A DNA stretch of 64,000 bases from Polyodon spathula. Taxonomy: Eukaryota > Chordata > Actinopteri > Acipenseriformes > Polyodontidae. The stretch covers positions 76,890,118-76,954,117 of the forward strand of contig NC_054537.1 in the NCBI RefSeq assembly GCF_017654505.1, given 5' to 3'. Position 1 is the first letter of the stretch. Each line of letters begins with the position of its first letter. Positions 36,421 through 47,930 of this stretch are shown piece by piece. The position numbers and the translations under genes are program-made. The notes below the pieces were generated by a model, which saw only the letters and a list, made by a program, of their open reading frames with translations, was not told where the DNA came from and did not search any database.

Positions 36421-36786
36421 GCTGACTTCCGCCTAACCCTGGGAATTAATTATCTGGCCATCCAGTCCAGGGCACTCTGTTCCCTTTACACAGTGCCCTC
36501 ACATGTCAGGAGGGAGATTTATCATCAAGAATCATTCTATCTCTGTATTTGGATTTATAAAACATTACCCATTTATAAACTGCACTGCGTCCTGCACCAA
36601 GAACAAGTTTCTCATATTGGATAATTCTTGTTATTTACCTGAAAATTAGGACCGATGTCTCTTATTATTTTCTGCACCCACTCTTTTCTTGTTTTTGCTT
36701 CTTTGGGAAAGCGATGATATGGTGGGGTACACCCCACTCCTGTGCATATTTTGTTTATTTTGTGTTTGTGTTATTATTTAAAATGA

Positions 36787-36915
36787 GGCAGTGTGATCCA
36801 GTGGTTAAAGTCCAGGGCTTGTAACCAGAAGGTCACCAGTTCAAATCCCACCTCTACCTCTGACTGATTCACTGTGTGGCCCTGAGCAAGTCACTTAACC
36901 TCCTTGTGTTCCATC
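36787..36915 (+). mobile_element. MIR-like tRNA-derived SINE
   Basis: Box A is TGATCCAGTGG at 36794-36804 and box B is AGTTCAAATCC at 36838-36848, the spacing of an internal RNA polymerase III promoter. Downstream is GAGCAAGTCACTTAACCTCC, the sequence shared with MIR/CORE-type SINEs. A reverse-oriented fragment of the same family is at 47168-47256. The 3' end is uncertain, and TGTGACGGGGTAAC follows directly, resembling the start of a gypsy LTR. Confidence 0.85.
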
Positions 36916-36920
36916 CTGCA

Positions 36921-39900
36921 TGTGACGGGGTAACATGTCCAAGCCACATGTCCACCTCACATGTCAGGATCACAGAGACACTCTGAGCTTTCCCTCTTTT
37001 ATTTTTCAGGTAAAGCATTTATTTTATTTTAAGTAATATTAAGCATTGATTAACATACTGGTCAGTCCTTTCAATGTTTCCCCCCTTACAAACAGACATC
37101 CCTTTAAAGATTTAGCCACGCTCATATTAACAGCCTTAATTAAACAAGGTAACAAACTATTGAAGGGTGATGCTATGTTACCCATTTCTATAATCTTTAT
37201 TTTGTGCAGCTTCAAAACACGTATACTTATGCCAGGGTATCTAATTCTTTGGAGGCATATGAAATTAGGGTGGGTGGTATAGACCATAGGCTGCATAATA
37301 CAAAGTGGAAAAGACAAAGTGGCCTGGAGTCAGTCTAAAGCATGTAAAACCCCCAAAACCATTTAAAAGATTTACACATAACCATAGGCGCATCCAGCAG
37401 CTTACAATTTTCTGTAATCTTACATTAGGATTGTAGGGAGTAAATGTGATGTAGGAATAATACATTTATGAAAAAGTAGCATTTTGTTTACAATAGTTGT
37501 ATTTTGTGGTTACAGCACCAAAAGAACCACAAAAACTTGGTACCAGTGGAAACTTCAGTCTGACAAAAAAAGCAATATATAGTTTGCCTGGGGTATATGA
37601 AAGGGAACAAATGGTAATTTTGATGTAAAACAGCTGACTCCCAAAATCACGTAATTCCTGTAGCAAATAGTGCCACAAGGGCCTCAACAGAGAAAGGGTT
37701 AGCAGTTAACAGGGAGAATTGATGTTTCCATTGTTAAAATGGTGATTATTTAGATATGTCATCCATGTCTTTTTAACTGTTAATTATTCCATTGTATGTT
37801 TTATAAAGAAGCCAGTTGTATGATGTCAGCTTTTCCAACCATTCTCAAAGACTGATCATCTGTTTTATTGACAGCCCTTGGTTTATCGGATGACTCAGCC
37901 TGTACATATAAACCAGTTGTTAATTTTTTTTTTTTTTTTTTTTTTTACATTTAAGTGACATGCTAATTGAAATCATATTCCGTTCTTTAATAAACCGACT
38001 AATTAACATCCACTATCAGAAAATCATAAACCGATTCCAAAATGCCTACAAAAGCAGTTTATCTTGAAAATCCTGTTAATATGGTTGCATGACCATCTAC
38101 ATTTCAAGGTAAGTCCACTAGGTGTCAGAGCTGAACAGGGAACAATGATTTTTGAAGTTTACCGAAGTTTACCGCGCTTAATCACAGTTTTCTAAGAAAA
38201 TGATTAGGAGACAAAAGCAGTCGGATAACAAAATCTTCATTTTATTCTGCTTGCTCTTGTGAGTTCTGTTCATGTTAAAGAAGCTAAATATAGTAAATGA
38301 AAGTGGTAGGCATATCTGACCAAACCCCTTCAACAGGGGCCAAGAGTTTGCCTTGTGTGGCTCATTATACAGTAATTCTGTATTCTTGACCATTCTTTTA
38401 CTACAGATTGCTATGCCTTCACCAGACTTTTACTACAATGTGCTATGCCTTCACGGTGGTTTTCCTCTACAAACTTTTAAGAACTGAAAGGAGTTTCTAT
38501 GATTAAAAAGGGCATTGGTATAAACCTGTTTTTGACTTTCAGAACTTTTAGAGCAATGACAACCACTATTCGTGTTTTCTATGGAATGCTTCAACAACCT
38601 TCTGTTGACATAATGTATGCTAAGACAACTATTAAACATAAAAAAGGAAAACCATTACTTCACTTGCCCATAGTATATATGTTGCTCTATAAAATCCCAT
38701 GTACTGTAAAATAAATGTGAACAAGCAAGAAAAAATAGTCTGGTCCTACTTGACCTTTAAAAATATCACACTAACTACAGAATACTCATTTAAAATATTC
38801 TGGCTCATAAGAAGTACCAACAAAAACCAACTCAACGTTTTGAGAAATTTCATTAAGGACAATATTTAAAATCCCCAGTGCTGGGTATTAAAGTGGGTTA
38901 CAGAATTCAATACCCCAAAAAACTGTTCAGTACACTGGTGTCTCCTTTACCATAAAGCTACACAGACATGCCTTACAGCTTTACTATATTACAGTGCCAA
39001 CAACTAATCTCAGCCTCACTCTAGTGTCACATATAAATCACACATAAACCAGTTCCAGATTCACAGAAAGCATACACGAGCAGATAAAGAAAAACAATAA
39101 CTTTCCTTTACTGTACTTGTTAAATCCTTACTTTTAATTAAGAGAAACTGCCCACAGAAAACAATATGCCTTAATCCTCAACTGACTGAGTATTTCCAAA
39201 AACGTTCTTATTGAACAATAAACACTGGGAGGCTAAACTAATAAGGAAACTATCTGGTATCCATCCAACAGAACAGATCAGAATCAGCCTGAAACATTTA
39301 CTGGAGGCTGTGTTATGATGGAAGCAAAAGTGTGAATGTAACTTATAAGGATAGAGCTCTCTCTACTGGACAATACTTGAACAAGATGTATCATAAAATC
39401 AACCTTTAGACTAACTTTGTTGGAAATACTTAATATAGTGCTTTGACCACAAAAATAAAGTACCTGTATTATGAATGTGTAATATGCCATTTTTCTTTCT
39501 AAAAAGTAAAATTAAATGTTAAAAAAAACTATTTTCTATCACCTAACAGTTTAAAAAAATCTATATGTGAGGCGAGAGTGTATTAAATGGAATGTCCAGA
39601 CAGTAATTTATGTGTACAGAAATAAAATAATTTATTTTTATTTTCTATACACAACAAAAAGGATTAAATAACAAACGAAAAACAAAATGGTGTGAGGGAA
39701 GGAGTGCATAAACAAAAAAAGGGTGAAATCCAAAACAAACCGTGATGAACTATTTTCTATCACCTGTTAACAGGGCTATTAACACCATTGTTTATATATA
39801 TATATATATATATCCCCAACTGACAAGTGTCCTTATATATATAATTTACATATACTTCCGCCCCTCACCAAGGTGCCGCCCCTCAAAAAGATGACTTTTG

Positions 39901-40906
39901 CCATGGTCACGAGATCTTGGTAAGGGAAGTCCCGAGTTGGTTTGATGCCATCTACTGTCGGGAGCTGAATCACAGACCGAAACCCCTTTGACTCATCACA
40001 TATAAGAGTTATATTTAAGGAACACTCGGAAACCTATATATATATATAAATAATAATAACACAGTTTATTCCTTTACCAAACGTTTGGTGCAAACTGCAG
40101 GTAAATTTTAAACGCCTTAATAAATTGGACCCACAGTGCCATATGTTGAAGCATTCAAATTTAAGGATTGAAATTATAAAGTAAGTTTATTCCCAGTTTT
40201 ATAAAAAGGGTTTTATTTTATGTTTTTATAAAGTAGTTTCTTCCCAGTTTTATAAAGGGTTTTAAAAATAATAATAATAATTGAAATTGTTATTTAAAAA
40301 CTAAAGTTTATGACTTAACAATTAGTTAATTGTTTTATTTTATTGAAACTATAGTGAAGACTTGGATGTGTTGTTTTTCTTTAAATTGGGGGGTGAGTGT
40401 CTATTTCATAGCAGTTGTTTAATGGGGCTATGTCTTCTTAAAAAGCTAAATGTTGGCTACATATGGACTATTTTTTTTATTTTTAACCTTGTTAAGAATT
40501 TAGTTGTAGTTGCCCATTTGGCAATGGCATTACTATAAACAAAAAGGTGGATCCTGCTTACAGTTCTGTCAGAATGGCACCATTCACAAGCACTACATTC
40601 ATGGCAAACCCCCCCCCCCCCTGTTTTATAGTTATTGTTCCTTTTCTTGACAATATAAAGCTGAGATAAAATACAGATGACTTGCATTTTAACTGCATTT
40701 ATTGCATTATTGAAGAATACACACGTTACAGTGAAACATGTTTGAACTTTTTTGTTAATTACGTCAATGGCAAATTATTCATTTTGCATTGTTGCGTCAA
40801 TATTATAGTATAAATGTGATAAAACTTAAATCCTGCCAAAGCTCTTTTGTAATTCTCATGCTTTTCAATGGAAACATTGTGGGAGATTAAATCAGATAAT
40901 GCAATT
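36921..40906. other. intergenic, no gene seen
   Basis: Contains a T run at about 37924-37947, a small (TA)n near 39793-39813, a C run near 40608-40621, and a roughly 30 bp direct duplication near 38398-38453 (GCTATGCCTTCAC twice). The region 39590-40070 may include degraded LTR-like DNA. No gene was recognised. Confidence 0.35.
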
Positions 40907-41076
40907 ACACTGTGAAACAATTTTTTATTTTTTTATTTTTTTTTTTTTTTTTTGGTTCCTGGGTAGTAAGTGTTATTTCCTAATTGCTTATGCCTCAAAA
41001 GTATAGAAAATGGCTATTATTCCCTACAAACTTTGCTTTTGTGACCAGGACAGTGATATTTTGAAATTTACCTATT

Positions 41077-41201
41077 TTCCAGAACATTCCAGATAGATTC
41101 AGTGCTGAGTAAACTTGAAGTAACTTCTAGAACTTTCTAGAACTTTCCAGTAATATAAATAGTAGTATAAATACAGGGGCCTTAAGCCCACCAGTTCAGT
41201 T
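41077..41201 (+). promoter_or_regulatory. putative heat-shock-type promoter of the transposon
   Basis: At 41125-41147 five contiguous alternating units read TTC-ta-GAA-ct-TTC-ta-GAA-ct-TTC, a perfect extended heat-shock element. At 41077-41094 a second array reads TTC-ca-GAA-ca-TTC-ca-GAT, with three perfect units and one partial. TATAAATA occurs at 41154-41161 and 41166-41173. TCAGTT at 41196-41201 matches the initiator consensus, and its A (41198) is 32 bases from the first T of the second TATA box, the canonical distance. The ATG at 41246 follows. The arrangement resembles heat-shock gene promoters, and function is inferred. Confidence 0.65.
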
Positions 41202-41245
41202 TAGTTCCAGCTGCCTAAGTTGATACATATCTGCATTTTTCTGAA

Positions 41246-41996
41246 ATGGCATCAAGAGGCTGCAATGGTAGCATTCCTGATGGGTCTCTAAGGCGGTTTT
41301 ACCAAGTTTCCCTGCTATCTTTGCCTTTGGGACAGCAGGGACACCAAGGCGCACTACCACAGGCGGGACTGGCCACAGCGGACCTAGTTATCTGTGGGGA
41401 GGAACAACGTCAAGTGGGAACCACTGGTGGACCCTCGGAAGGTGCTGATGCCACCACTGCACTTCAAATTGGGCCTTATGAAACAATTTGTCAGAGCTCC
41501 AGATAAGGAGTCGGCAGCCTTCAAGTACCTTCAAGACTTCTTCCCTAAGCTGTCTGAGGCAAAGGTCAAAGCTGGTGTCTTCGTCGGACCACAGATAAAG
41601 AAGATCCTGGAGTGCAATGAATTCCCCAAGAAGCTCACTAGTAAGGAGAAAGTGGCTTGGAACAGCTTTGTCGCAGTGGTTCGGGGCTTCCTGGGCAATC
41701 ACAAGGCCGAAAACTATGTGGAGCTGGTTGAGACTCTGGTGAAGAACTACAGCATAATGGGCTGTAGGATGTCCTTCAAAGTCCATATCCTTGATGCTCA
41801 CTTTGATAAATTCAAGGAGAACATGGGAGCGTACTCGGAGGAGCAAAGCGAGCACTTCCACCAGGATATACTGGACTTTGAACACCGCTACCAAGGACAG
41901 TATAACGAGAACATGATGGGAGACTACATTTGGGGGCTGATTCGTGAAAGTGATTTACAGTATAATCGTAAATCCCGAAAAACTACTCACTTCTAA
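41246..41996 (+). pseudogene. transposase-like protein: short N-terminal piece joined out of frame to the C-terminal part
   Basis: ATG at 41246 opens MASRGCNGSIPDGS. A deletion junction near 41290 then changes frame. In the frame of 41298 onward the sequence reads GFTKFPCYLCLWDSRD, with a C-x2-C pair, and meets one stop (TAG, 41385-41387). It then runs open to the TAA after 41996 as about 203 codons, including PLHFKLGLMKQFVRA, FVAVVRGFLGN, SEEQSEHFHQDILDFEHRYQG and MMGDYIWGLIRESD. I know this C-terminal pattern (His-Gln-Asp in FHQDI, then RYQG and DYxW) from uncharacterised repeated proteins in many animal genomes, and take it as part of an RNase H-fold transposase. The family name and catalytic residues are not certain. 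The upstream catalytic part is deleted. Confidence 0.65.
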
Positions 41997-42605
41997 ATCT
42001 TTTGTAATCATTTTTGTATTACTTTAGTATAAATACATGTTAATTTGGATTCATATGTTGTTTTTTTCTGACTTTATGTGAACAAAAAGACACAAATTCG
42101 CCCGTTTTCTCATTGGATATAGGTAAATTTCAAAATATCACTGTCCTGGTCACAAAAGCAAAGTTTTTGGGGAATAATAGCCATTTTCTATACTTTTGAG
42201 GCATAAGCAATTAGGAAATAACACTTACTACCCAGGAACAAAAATTGTGTTACATAGTGTTATTTATATATAGTATTGTACTGAATTTCCTTTTCTTGTA
42301 TACAGTGCTTTCCATGGTGACCAAGGTCACCTTTCTGTATTGAAAACATCACAACAAGCTAAGGAAAACAACATTTTATGCTTCTTGCTCTTAAAGAATT
42401 AAATGGGTCTCATTTACAAAAGGGCTCTAAATGGTGCATGATAATTGCAATTAGTGTAGCAATTATTAGCAATTAGAGTAGCAATTATTACTATAATTGT
42501 ATTAATTATCATGTGAAATACTGGGCATATTATGGTGCACACTAATTTTATTGTGCCACACAGTGTGATTTGTGTTGTAATGCATGATAATGTATTTAAA
42601 TGAGG

Positions 42606-44460
42606 TGGAACCTTCTGAAAGTCCCTGGATGGCCCCGGTAGTCATGGTACCTAAAAATAACAGAGAATAGAGGTTCCTTGTGGACTACCGGTGGTTGAAC
42701 GAAGTCACTAGAAAGGACTCTTCCCCGCATAGACAAATCCCTGGACTTGGTGGCTGGTTCCTCGTGGTTCACGTCCTTGGACCTAAGGAGTAGCTACTGA
42801 CAGGTAGCCCTCACCCCTGAAGCTCAACCAAAGACCGCCTTTTCCACCGGGCAGGGTCTGTGGCAGTTCTGGGTGATGCCGTTTCGACTTTGCAACGCTC
42901 CTGCTTCCTGCTACTTTCGAGTGTACCTGGACGATCTGCTGGTGCATGGATCTAGCTTTGAAAAGGCCCTTGCATCACTCCAACAGGTGCTGTAGTGCCT
43001 GGAGTCAGTGGGTCTGAAGGAGGTCACCTTCCTCGGACACTGGGTGAGGGGTCAGGGCATCAGCTCCGAGGCAGACAAGGCCAGCACTGTGCGGGACTGA
43101 CCTACCTGGTGATCTGGGAGGTCCTCTCCCAACAGAGACCACAAGGAGAGTGGGTACTGCCTTACTACAGTCAGGGTTTAACTAAGGCGGAAACCTGCTA
43201 ATGCGTGACTCACTGAGAGTTGTTGGCTATGGTGGCAGGGGTGCATCAGTTCTGATACTACCTCTGAGGTCTTCCGTTCACTGTCCGGACTGACCACGCC
43301 GCTCTGCAGTGGGTACTGACTTTCCGGAAGCCGGAGGGACATGTTGCTCGATGGATCGAGCAGCTGCAGCCCTTTAACTTTGTGGTACAACATCGGCCCG
43401 GGTCCGCCACACCAACGTTGACACCCTATCCCGGTGGCCATGTGCTGAAGAGGGCTATGAGCACTGCCAAAGATAGGAGGACTGGGAGCAGGAGCTGTGA
43501 GTAAAGCAGCAAAGAAGAGACTTGGAACCCGCAGAGCAGCCACCTGGAATGGGTGACCCAGCCCCGCTAGCAACCTGCGGGCAGCTGACCACGACAGAGG
43601 CAGCCAAGTGGCGCTGGCTGCATGAGCGGGACCCCAATCTCCTTCCTGTCTTGGAGTGGGTGGAGCGGCAGCAGCATCCATCCTGGGAAGCCATTCCCTG
43701 GTTCTCTCCAGTCATGAAGGGACTCTGGGCACAGTGGTCCTGCTACTTTTCAAAGTGGCCCGAGGCGTATGCCCTGCCCAACCAGGAAGCAAAGACCATG
43801 GAGGACACACTGCTGGAGGGCTTTGTCTACCGATTTGGGGTCCCCCTGGAGCTGGGCCGGAATTTCGAGTCCCCAGTCATTGCAGGACCACCCCGCTCCA
43901 CCCCCAAAGAGATGGGTTGGTGGAGCGGTTTAACCGGACCTTGGCAACCCAGTTGGCCATCACAACCGCCACACACCAGCTCGAATGGGACTTGCAGCTG
44001 CCCCTGGTCTTATTGGCGTGTCACTCTGCTCAGCAAGAGCCCACCAGCTGCACCCTGGTCCTTGCGATGCTAGAAGAGGAGCTGCAGACCCCGCCCTGCT
44101 TGGCGGATCCAAGACCAGCTCGACCTCGCCTACAAGTTTGCCCGGGATCAGCTTCAGGTGGCAGGGTGTACAACCCACAGCGCAAGCGCGGTCACTGCCC
44201 CAAGCTGGGGCCATGCCGGGTGCCAGGTGCTGGAAGTCATATACAGGGTGCAGTTTCCTAAACATGGCTGGAAAGTGGTGCTGCACCAGGGATCGCCCCT
44301 GCCTGCAGAGATACCAGTGGAACAGACTCTCGGATTGCCATCAGCCGGACTCTTTAGTCCACCAGATCCATCCGGACCAAGGCGACAGAGGTCAAGGCAG
44401 AGACCCCGCCATTTCATGGACTAAAAGAGCCTCTCGGGATGATGAGGACTTAGGGGGGGC
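42606..44460 (+). pseudogene. Ty3/gypsy pol remnant (RT, RNase H, integrase)
   Basis: RT pieces include ESPWMAPVVMVPK near 42615-42655 and the catalytic YLDDLLVHG at about 42927-42953, which is intact. FLGHWVRGQGISSEADKA follows near 43029-43083. RNase H sequence includes TVRTDHAALQWVL near 43285-43320. The integrase C-terminal core includes the pattern TTPLHPQRDGLVERFNRTLA near 43890-43950. Frameshifts and stops are many. A purine-rich tract (GATGAGGACTTAGGGGGG) ends at 44458, just before the LTR, as expected for the polypurine primer. This is a different family from the pol at 13.2 kb. Confidence 0.85.
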
Positions 44461-44824
44461 TGTGTAATGGCGGGTCCCGAGGTGGGTTGGTGAGATGGGT
44501 GGGGCCAGCGTGCTGACTGTTTGTTAACAACCCGGAAGACAGCACCCTGTGGGTCAGGGGCTTGCTCAACCCAATGGAGTGAATGGGAGAACTCATCCTG
44601 TACCTTTCCATCCAGCGAGGTTTCCCATGTTCAGGCTGGGGCCCCGTCCCCTTTCATCTAGATTGTTCCGATCCCCAGACTGAGGCACCTGGGCTGGGGG
44701 ATTTCCATACAGCTGTCATTCTGGAACCTTCCAGCAGGGTGAGGTGTCCATTCTGGATCACTTTATAAAAGGAGCTGAGAGCTGGATCCTGGGGTCAAAC
44801 TGAGGAGAACAGAGCGAAGAGAGA
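44461..44824 (+). mobile_element. 3' LTR of the gypsy element, truncated
   Basis: The LTR starts TGTGTAATGGCGGGTCCCG directly after the polypurine tract. TTTATAAAAGGAGCTGAGAG at about 44762-44781 is a good TATA region. The LTR breaks at the Tc1-type element that begins at 44827. Confidence 0.75.
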
Positions 44825-44989
44825 TACAGTGGCTAATTTAGAATGATTTGTAGATTTTATTTTTTACTTTGACATTATGGACTTTTTTTGTGTTGATCAG
44901 TGGCAAAAACTCCTGATTAAATCCATTCTGATTCCATGTGGATGCCGGAAAAGTCCAAGGGGGGGTGAATACTTTTGAGAGCCACTGTA
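44825..44989. mobile_element. short Tc1-type element, internally deleted (161 bp)
   Basis: TA stands at both sides (44825-44826 and 44988-44989). The left end is CAGTGGCT and the right end in reverse reads CAGTGGCTCTCAAAAGTATT. The interior, TTTGACATTATGGACTTTTT, is the 3' non-coding part of a common fish Tc1 family. It inserted into the gypsy LTR. Confidence 0.8.
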
Positions 44990-45009
44990 TATATTCATTT
45001 ATCTGCACA

Positions 45010-46500
45010 TCCTACCCCACAACTTCCAAGTGAAAAAAATATTCTAGAAATTTGTAGAAAATTATTTAAAAATAAAAACTGATATAGCTTGGTTGGATAA
45101 GTGTCCACCTCCTTGTAATAGCAATCCTAAATTAGCTCTGGTGTAACCAATCACCTTCAGAATCACACACCAAGTTAAGTGGCCTCCACCTGTGTTAAAT
45201 TGTATTGATTCACATGATTTCAGGATAAATTCAGCAGTTCCTATAGGTTCCTACTGTTGGGTAGTGCATTTCAAAGCAAAGACTCAACCATGAGCACCAA
45301 ACACTTTTTAAAGAACTACAGGACAAAGTTAAAAGGCACAGATCAAGGGATGGGTATAAAAAAATATCAAAGGCATTGACTATCCCTTGGAACATGGTCA
45401 AGACGATTATTAAGAAGTGGAAGGTGTATGGCACCGAGACCAAGACCCTGCCTAGATCAGGCCGTTCCTCCAAACTGGATGGCAGAGTAAGAAGGAGACT
45501 GATCAAAGAGGCTACCAAGATGCCAATGGCAACTTTACAAGAGTTACAAGCTTTTATGGCCAAGACAGGTCAAAGTGTGCATGTGACAACAATATCCAAA
45601 GCACTCCACAAATCTGGGCTGTATGGTAGGGTGACAAGAAGGAAGCCATTACTCAAGAAAACCCACCTTGAATCCTGTTTGAAGTATGAAATAAGATTCT
45701 GTAGCCACGTGGCAAAAACGTTTGTGATCTGATGACTAAAATGGAACCTTTTGGCCTAAATGCAAAGTGTTATGTTTGGCGCAAACCTAACACAGAACAT
45801 CACCAAAAGAACACCATCCCTACTGTGAAGCATGGTGGTGGCAGCATCATGTTATGAGGATGTTTCTCATCGGCAGGGACTGGGGCACTTGTCAGGATAG
45901 AAGGGAAAATGAATGGAGCAAAGTACAGAGAAGTCCTTGAGGAAAACCTGCTGCCCTCTGCAAGAAAGCTGAAACTGGGACGGACGTGAACCTTTCAGCA
46001 TGACAACGACTCAAAGCACACAGCCAAAGCTCCACTGGAGTGACTATGGAACAAAAAGGTAAATGTCCTTAATTGTCCCAGTCAGAGCCCCAACCTAAAT
46101 CCAATCGAAAATTTGTGGCATGACTTGAAGATTGCTGTCCATCAATGCTCCCCAAGGAACTTGACACAGCAGAACAGTTCTGTGAAGAACAATGGTCAAA
46201 TATTGCCAAATCTAGATGTGCAAAGTTGGTAGAGACCTATCCCAACAGACTCACAGTTGTAATTGCTGCCAAAGGTGCTTCCACCAAGTATTAACTCAGG
46301 GAGGTGGAGAATTATCCAATTATGATCTTTCACTTTTGTATTTTTAATATATAATTTTTTTCTCAATAAAAACTTTTTTTCCCTTAACAGTGTGGAGTAT
46401 GGTGTGTAGATAAGTGGAAAAAATCCTCAATTAAATGCATGAAACAACAACAACAAAATGTGAAAAAGTTCAAGGGGGTGTAGTCTTTCTATAGGCACTG
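45010..46500 (+). mobile_element. Tc1-type DNA transposon, decayed
   Basis: The right end, in reverse, reads CAGTGCCTATAGAAAGACTA followed by CACCCCCTTG, with TA at 46501-46502. The left end is eroded, and only a CCTACCCC-containing trace near 45010 may correspond. This is a different Tc1 family from the 161 bp element beside it. Confidence 0.75.
45290..46295 (+). pseudogene. Tc1 transposase remnant
   Basis: The DNA-binding half at 45376-45700 is open: IIKKWKVYGTETKTLPRSGR, then SSKLDGRVRRRLIKEATKMP and LHKSGLYGRVTRRKPLLKKT. The catalytic half continues after stops and frame changes: [19 protein letters not shown] near 45790-45855, FQHDNDSKHTAKA near 45991-46030 (the D in HDND retained), and SPNLNPIENLWHDLK near 46084-46130, which holds the third acidic residue. 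At least four stops interrupt it, and the normal length would be about 340 residues. Confidence 0.85.
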
Positions 46501-46502
46501 TA

Positions 46503-47167
46503 CTCTTCTAGTTAATTATGACAAATGTGTTTTTTTTAATAAATAATAACTGAAAGGTGGTAGATGGGTATGACATTTTTGGGAGAGATTATTACATTTC
46601 TGGGAGATATTACATTTGTGGTTTGTACATTGTGTTATAAGACACTGACGTTAGAAAAATGTTCTATTTTTTCAGGGCATACTACATCAGCTGTTTTAAG
46701 CATGCGCTTTTTAACAAATTCACCATCTTAAAAAGGTTTGGCAGCACATGCAGTCTCTTTGCTAACAATAAAACTGGCATCCACAGCACTTTAATTTTTT
46801 CTTCTCATTTTCAGAAACACCTTTTGTTGAGACTCCATCGCTTCTGTAATTTCCAGTCAACACAGCATAAGTTGCTTTGTGCTGCATCATAGTGACATTG
46901 TATGTTATAATCTTTCATAACTGCATCCATTGCACTGCAAATTAGACATATTGCCTGTCAAAATTAGTCACTGAAAAAATAAGCATCTGGCTAACGATTT
47001 TGGAATCTTCTGTGTTCCTCCTCCACCTTTCGCTTCCATAACATCTCCAACTACTTTTTGGCTACTGATTTAAAATTTTCCACAAAGTAAAATAAATAGT
47101 TTAAACAACACTTTGCTTTGCTATCCTAATCAAAATGATGTGTGCTGTGCTGTTATATGAAAGACAG
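46503..47167. other. intergenic (or internal to the Harbinger-type element), no gene seen
   Basis: No clear coding remnant. The minus-strand frame near 46980-47100 might be the accessory SANT/Myb-like protein region of a Harbinger element, but I see no firm motif. Confidence 0.25.
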
Positions 47168-47256
47168 AGCACAAGGAGGTTAAGTGACTTGTTCCGGGTC
47201 ACATAGTGAGTCAGTGAGTGGGTCCTTTTCTTTAACCACTGGACCGTGTCATTCAG
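47168..47256 (-). mobile_element. MIR-like SINE, fragment with internal deletion
   Basis: Reading the minus strand, CCAGTGGTTAAAG (box A side) is followed, after loss of box B, by GACTCACTATGTGACC and AAGTCACTTAACCTCC. This is the same family as 36787-36915. Confidence 0.75.
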
Positions 47257-47739
47257 CTTTAACTGCAACCTATTCAATAAACTTAAAAAAGGAACAGCTA
47301 TAGTGTATGAAATTAAGAATAGTTGATTTCTTACTTTCATTTTTATACAGGATTATACAGAGAGTACCGTACATATGGCAATAATGTGTGTTTATTATTT
47401 ATTCTGCCAGTTGAAATTAAGCATGTAAAGATCTTTTTTTATGTGTCTGCCAAGTGAGCCTTCCAGGGTTCCGATACATTTCTAACTACCTTTTATTCAT
47501 ACCTTCTGTGTGTGTGTGTTTGCATATCATTATTTTTTGGGGGGGTTGTGTCTCCTGAGTCTTTTTACAAAGTAAGATCAGAACAGTGTCACATTTGCCC
47601 AGTGCACTTGGATTTCTCCCAGCCTGTGATTAGTTGGATACACACACACAGGATCCCTGCTATTAAAAGCTATAGCTACTCATGTGTATAATATAACTGC
47701 ATGCCCTGCTAATGCTCACAAGGAATTATATTAAATTTC

Positions 47740-47930
47740 AGGTTTATAGGATGTCAAGGTGGTTTCTACCAGGTTACTGGCTTCCCCAGTGTGATGGGTG
47801 CTATTGATTGTAGACACATAGCACTGTCACCCCAATCCATAGAGCCTGCTCTGCAGGGTGACAATGCCGACAAGGAAAAGAATTGAGGCTATGTCTCATC
47901 AATCAATATTTATTGAGTAAGCAGAACAAA
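47740..47930 (+). pseudogene. PIF/Harbinger transposase, catalytic core remnant
   Basis: The translation is TGFPSVMGAIDCRHIALSPQ at about 47775-47835, the signature around the first catalytic Asp of Harbinger transposases, which usually read GFPGVxGxIDxTHI. It continues with ADKEKN, a stop, and GYVSSINIY, matching the NRKxxHSINVQ-like block. Flanking N- and C-terminal parts are gone. The 3' end of the parent element follows at 48160-48189. Confidence 0.75.

Larger units (their letters stand above)
40907..42260 (+). mobile_element. DNA transposon of unnamed family with long inverted ends and its own promoter
   Basis: The inverted ends are about 165 bp (left, about 40907-41075, expanded by a T run) and 142 bp (right, about 42119-42260). 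Both carry GTTCCTGGGTAGTAAGTGTT, TATGCCTCAAAAGTATAGAA, GTGACCAGGACAGTGATATT and AAATTTACCTAT in mirrored orientation. Inside are a promoter-like region at 41077-41201, a short 5' coding piece and the C-terminal part of a transposase-like gene. The total is 1354 bp, too short for the full protein, so this is an internally deleted copy. A smaller derivative lies at 18839-19301. Both copies have TT before the left end and TATTTAT after the right end, so the exact termini and target duplication are unsettled. Confidence 0.85.

Noticed and set aside
36921..37012. Possible gypsy LTR start (TGTGACGGGGTAAC)
   Set aside because: Only one short block, with no matching end, so it is mentioned but not called.
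41388..41894. 168-codon minus-strand frame
   Set aside because: Antisense of the transposase-like C-terminal part.
43178..44467. Several frames of 80-200 codons on both strands
   Set aside because: Frame shadows of a GC-rich decayed gypsy pol. The real pol order is given in the features.
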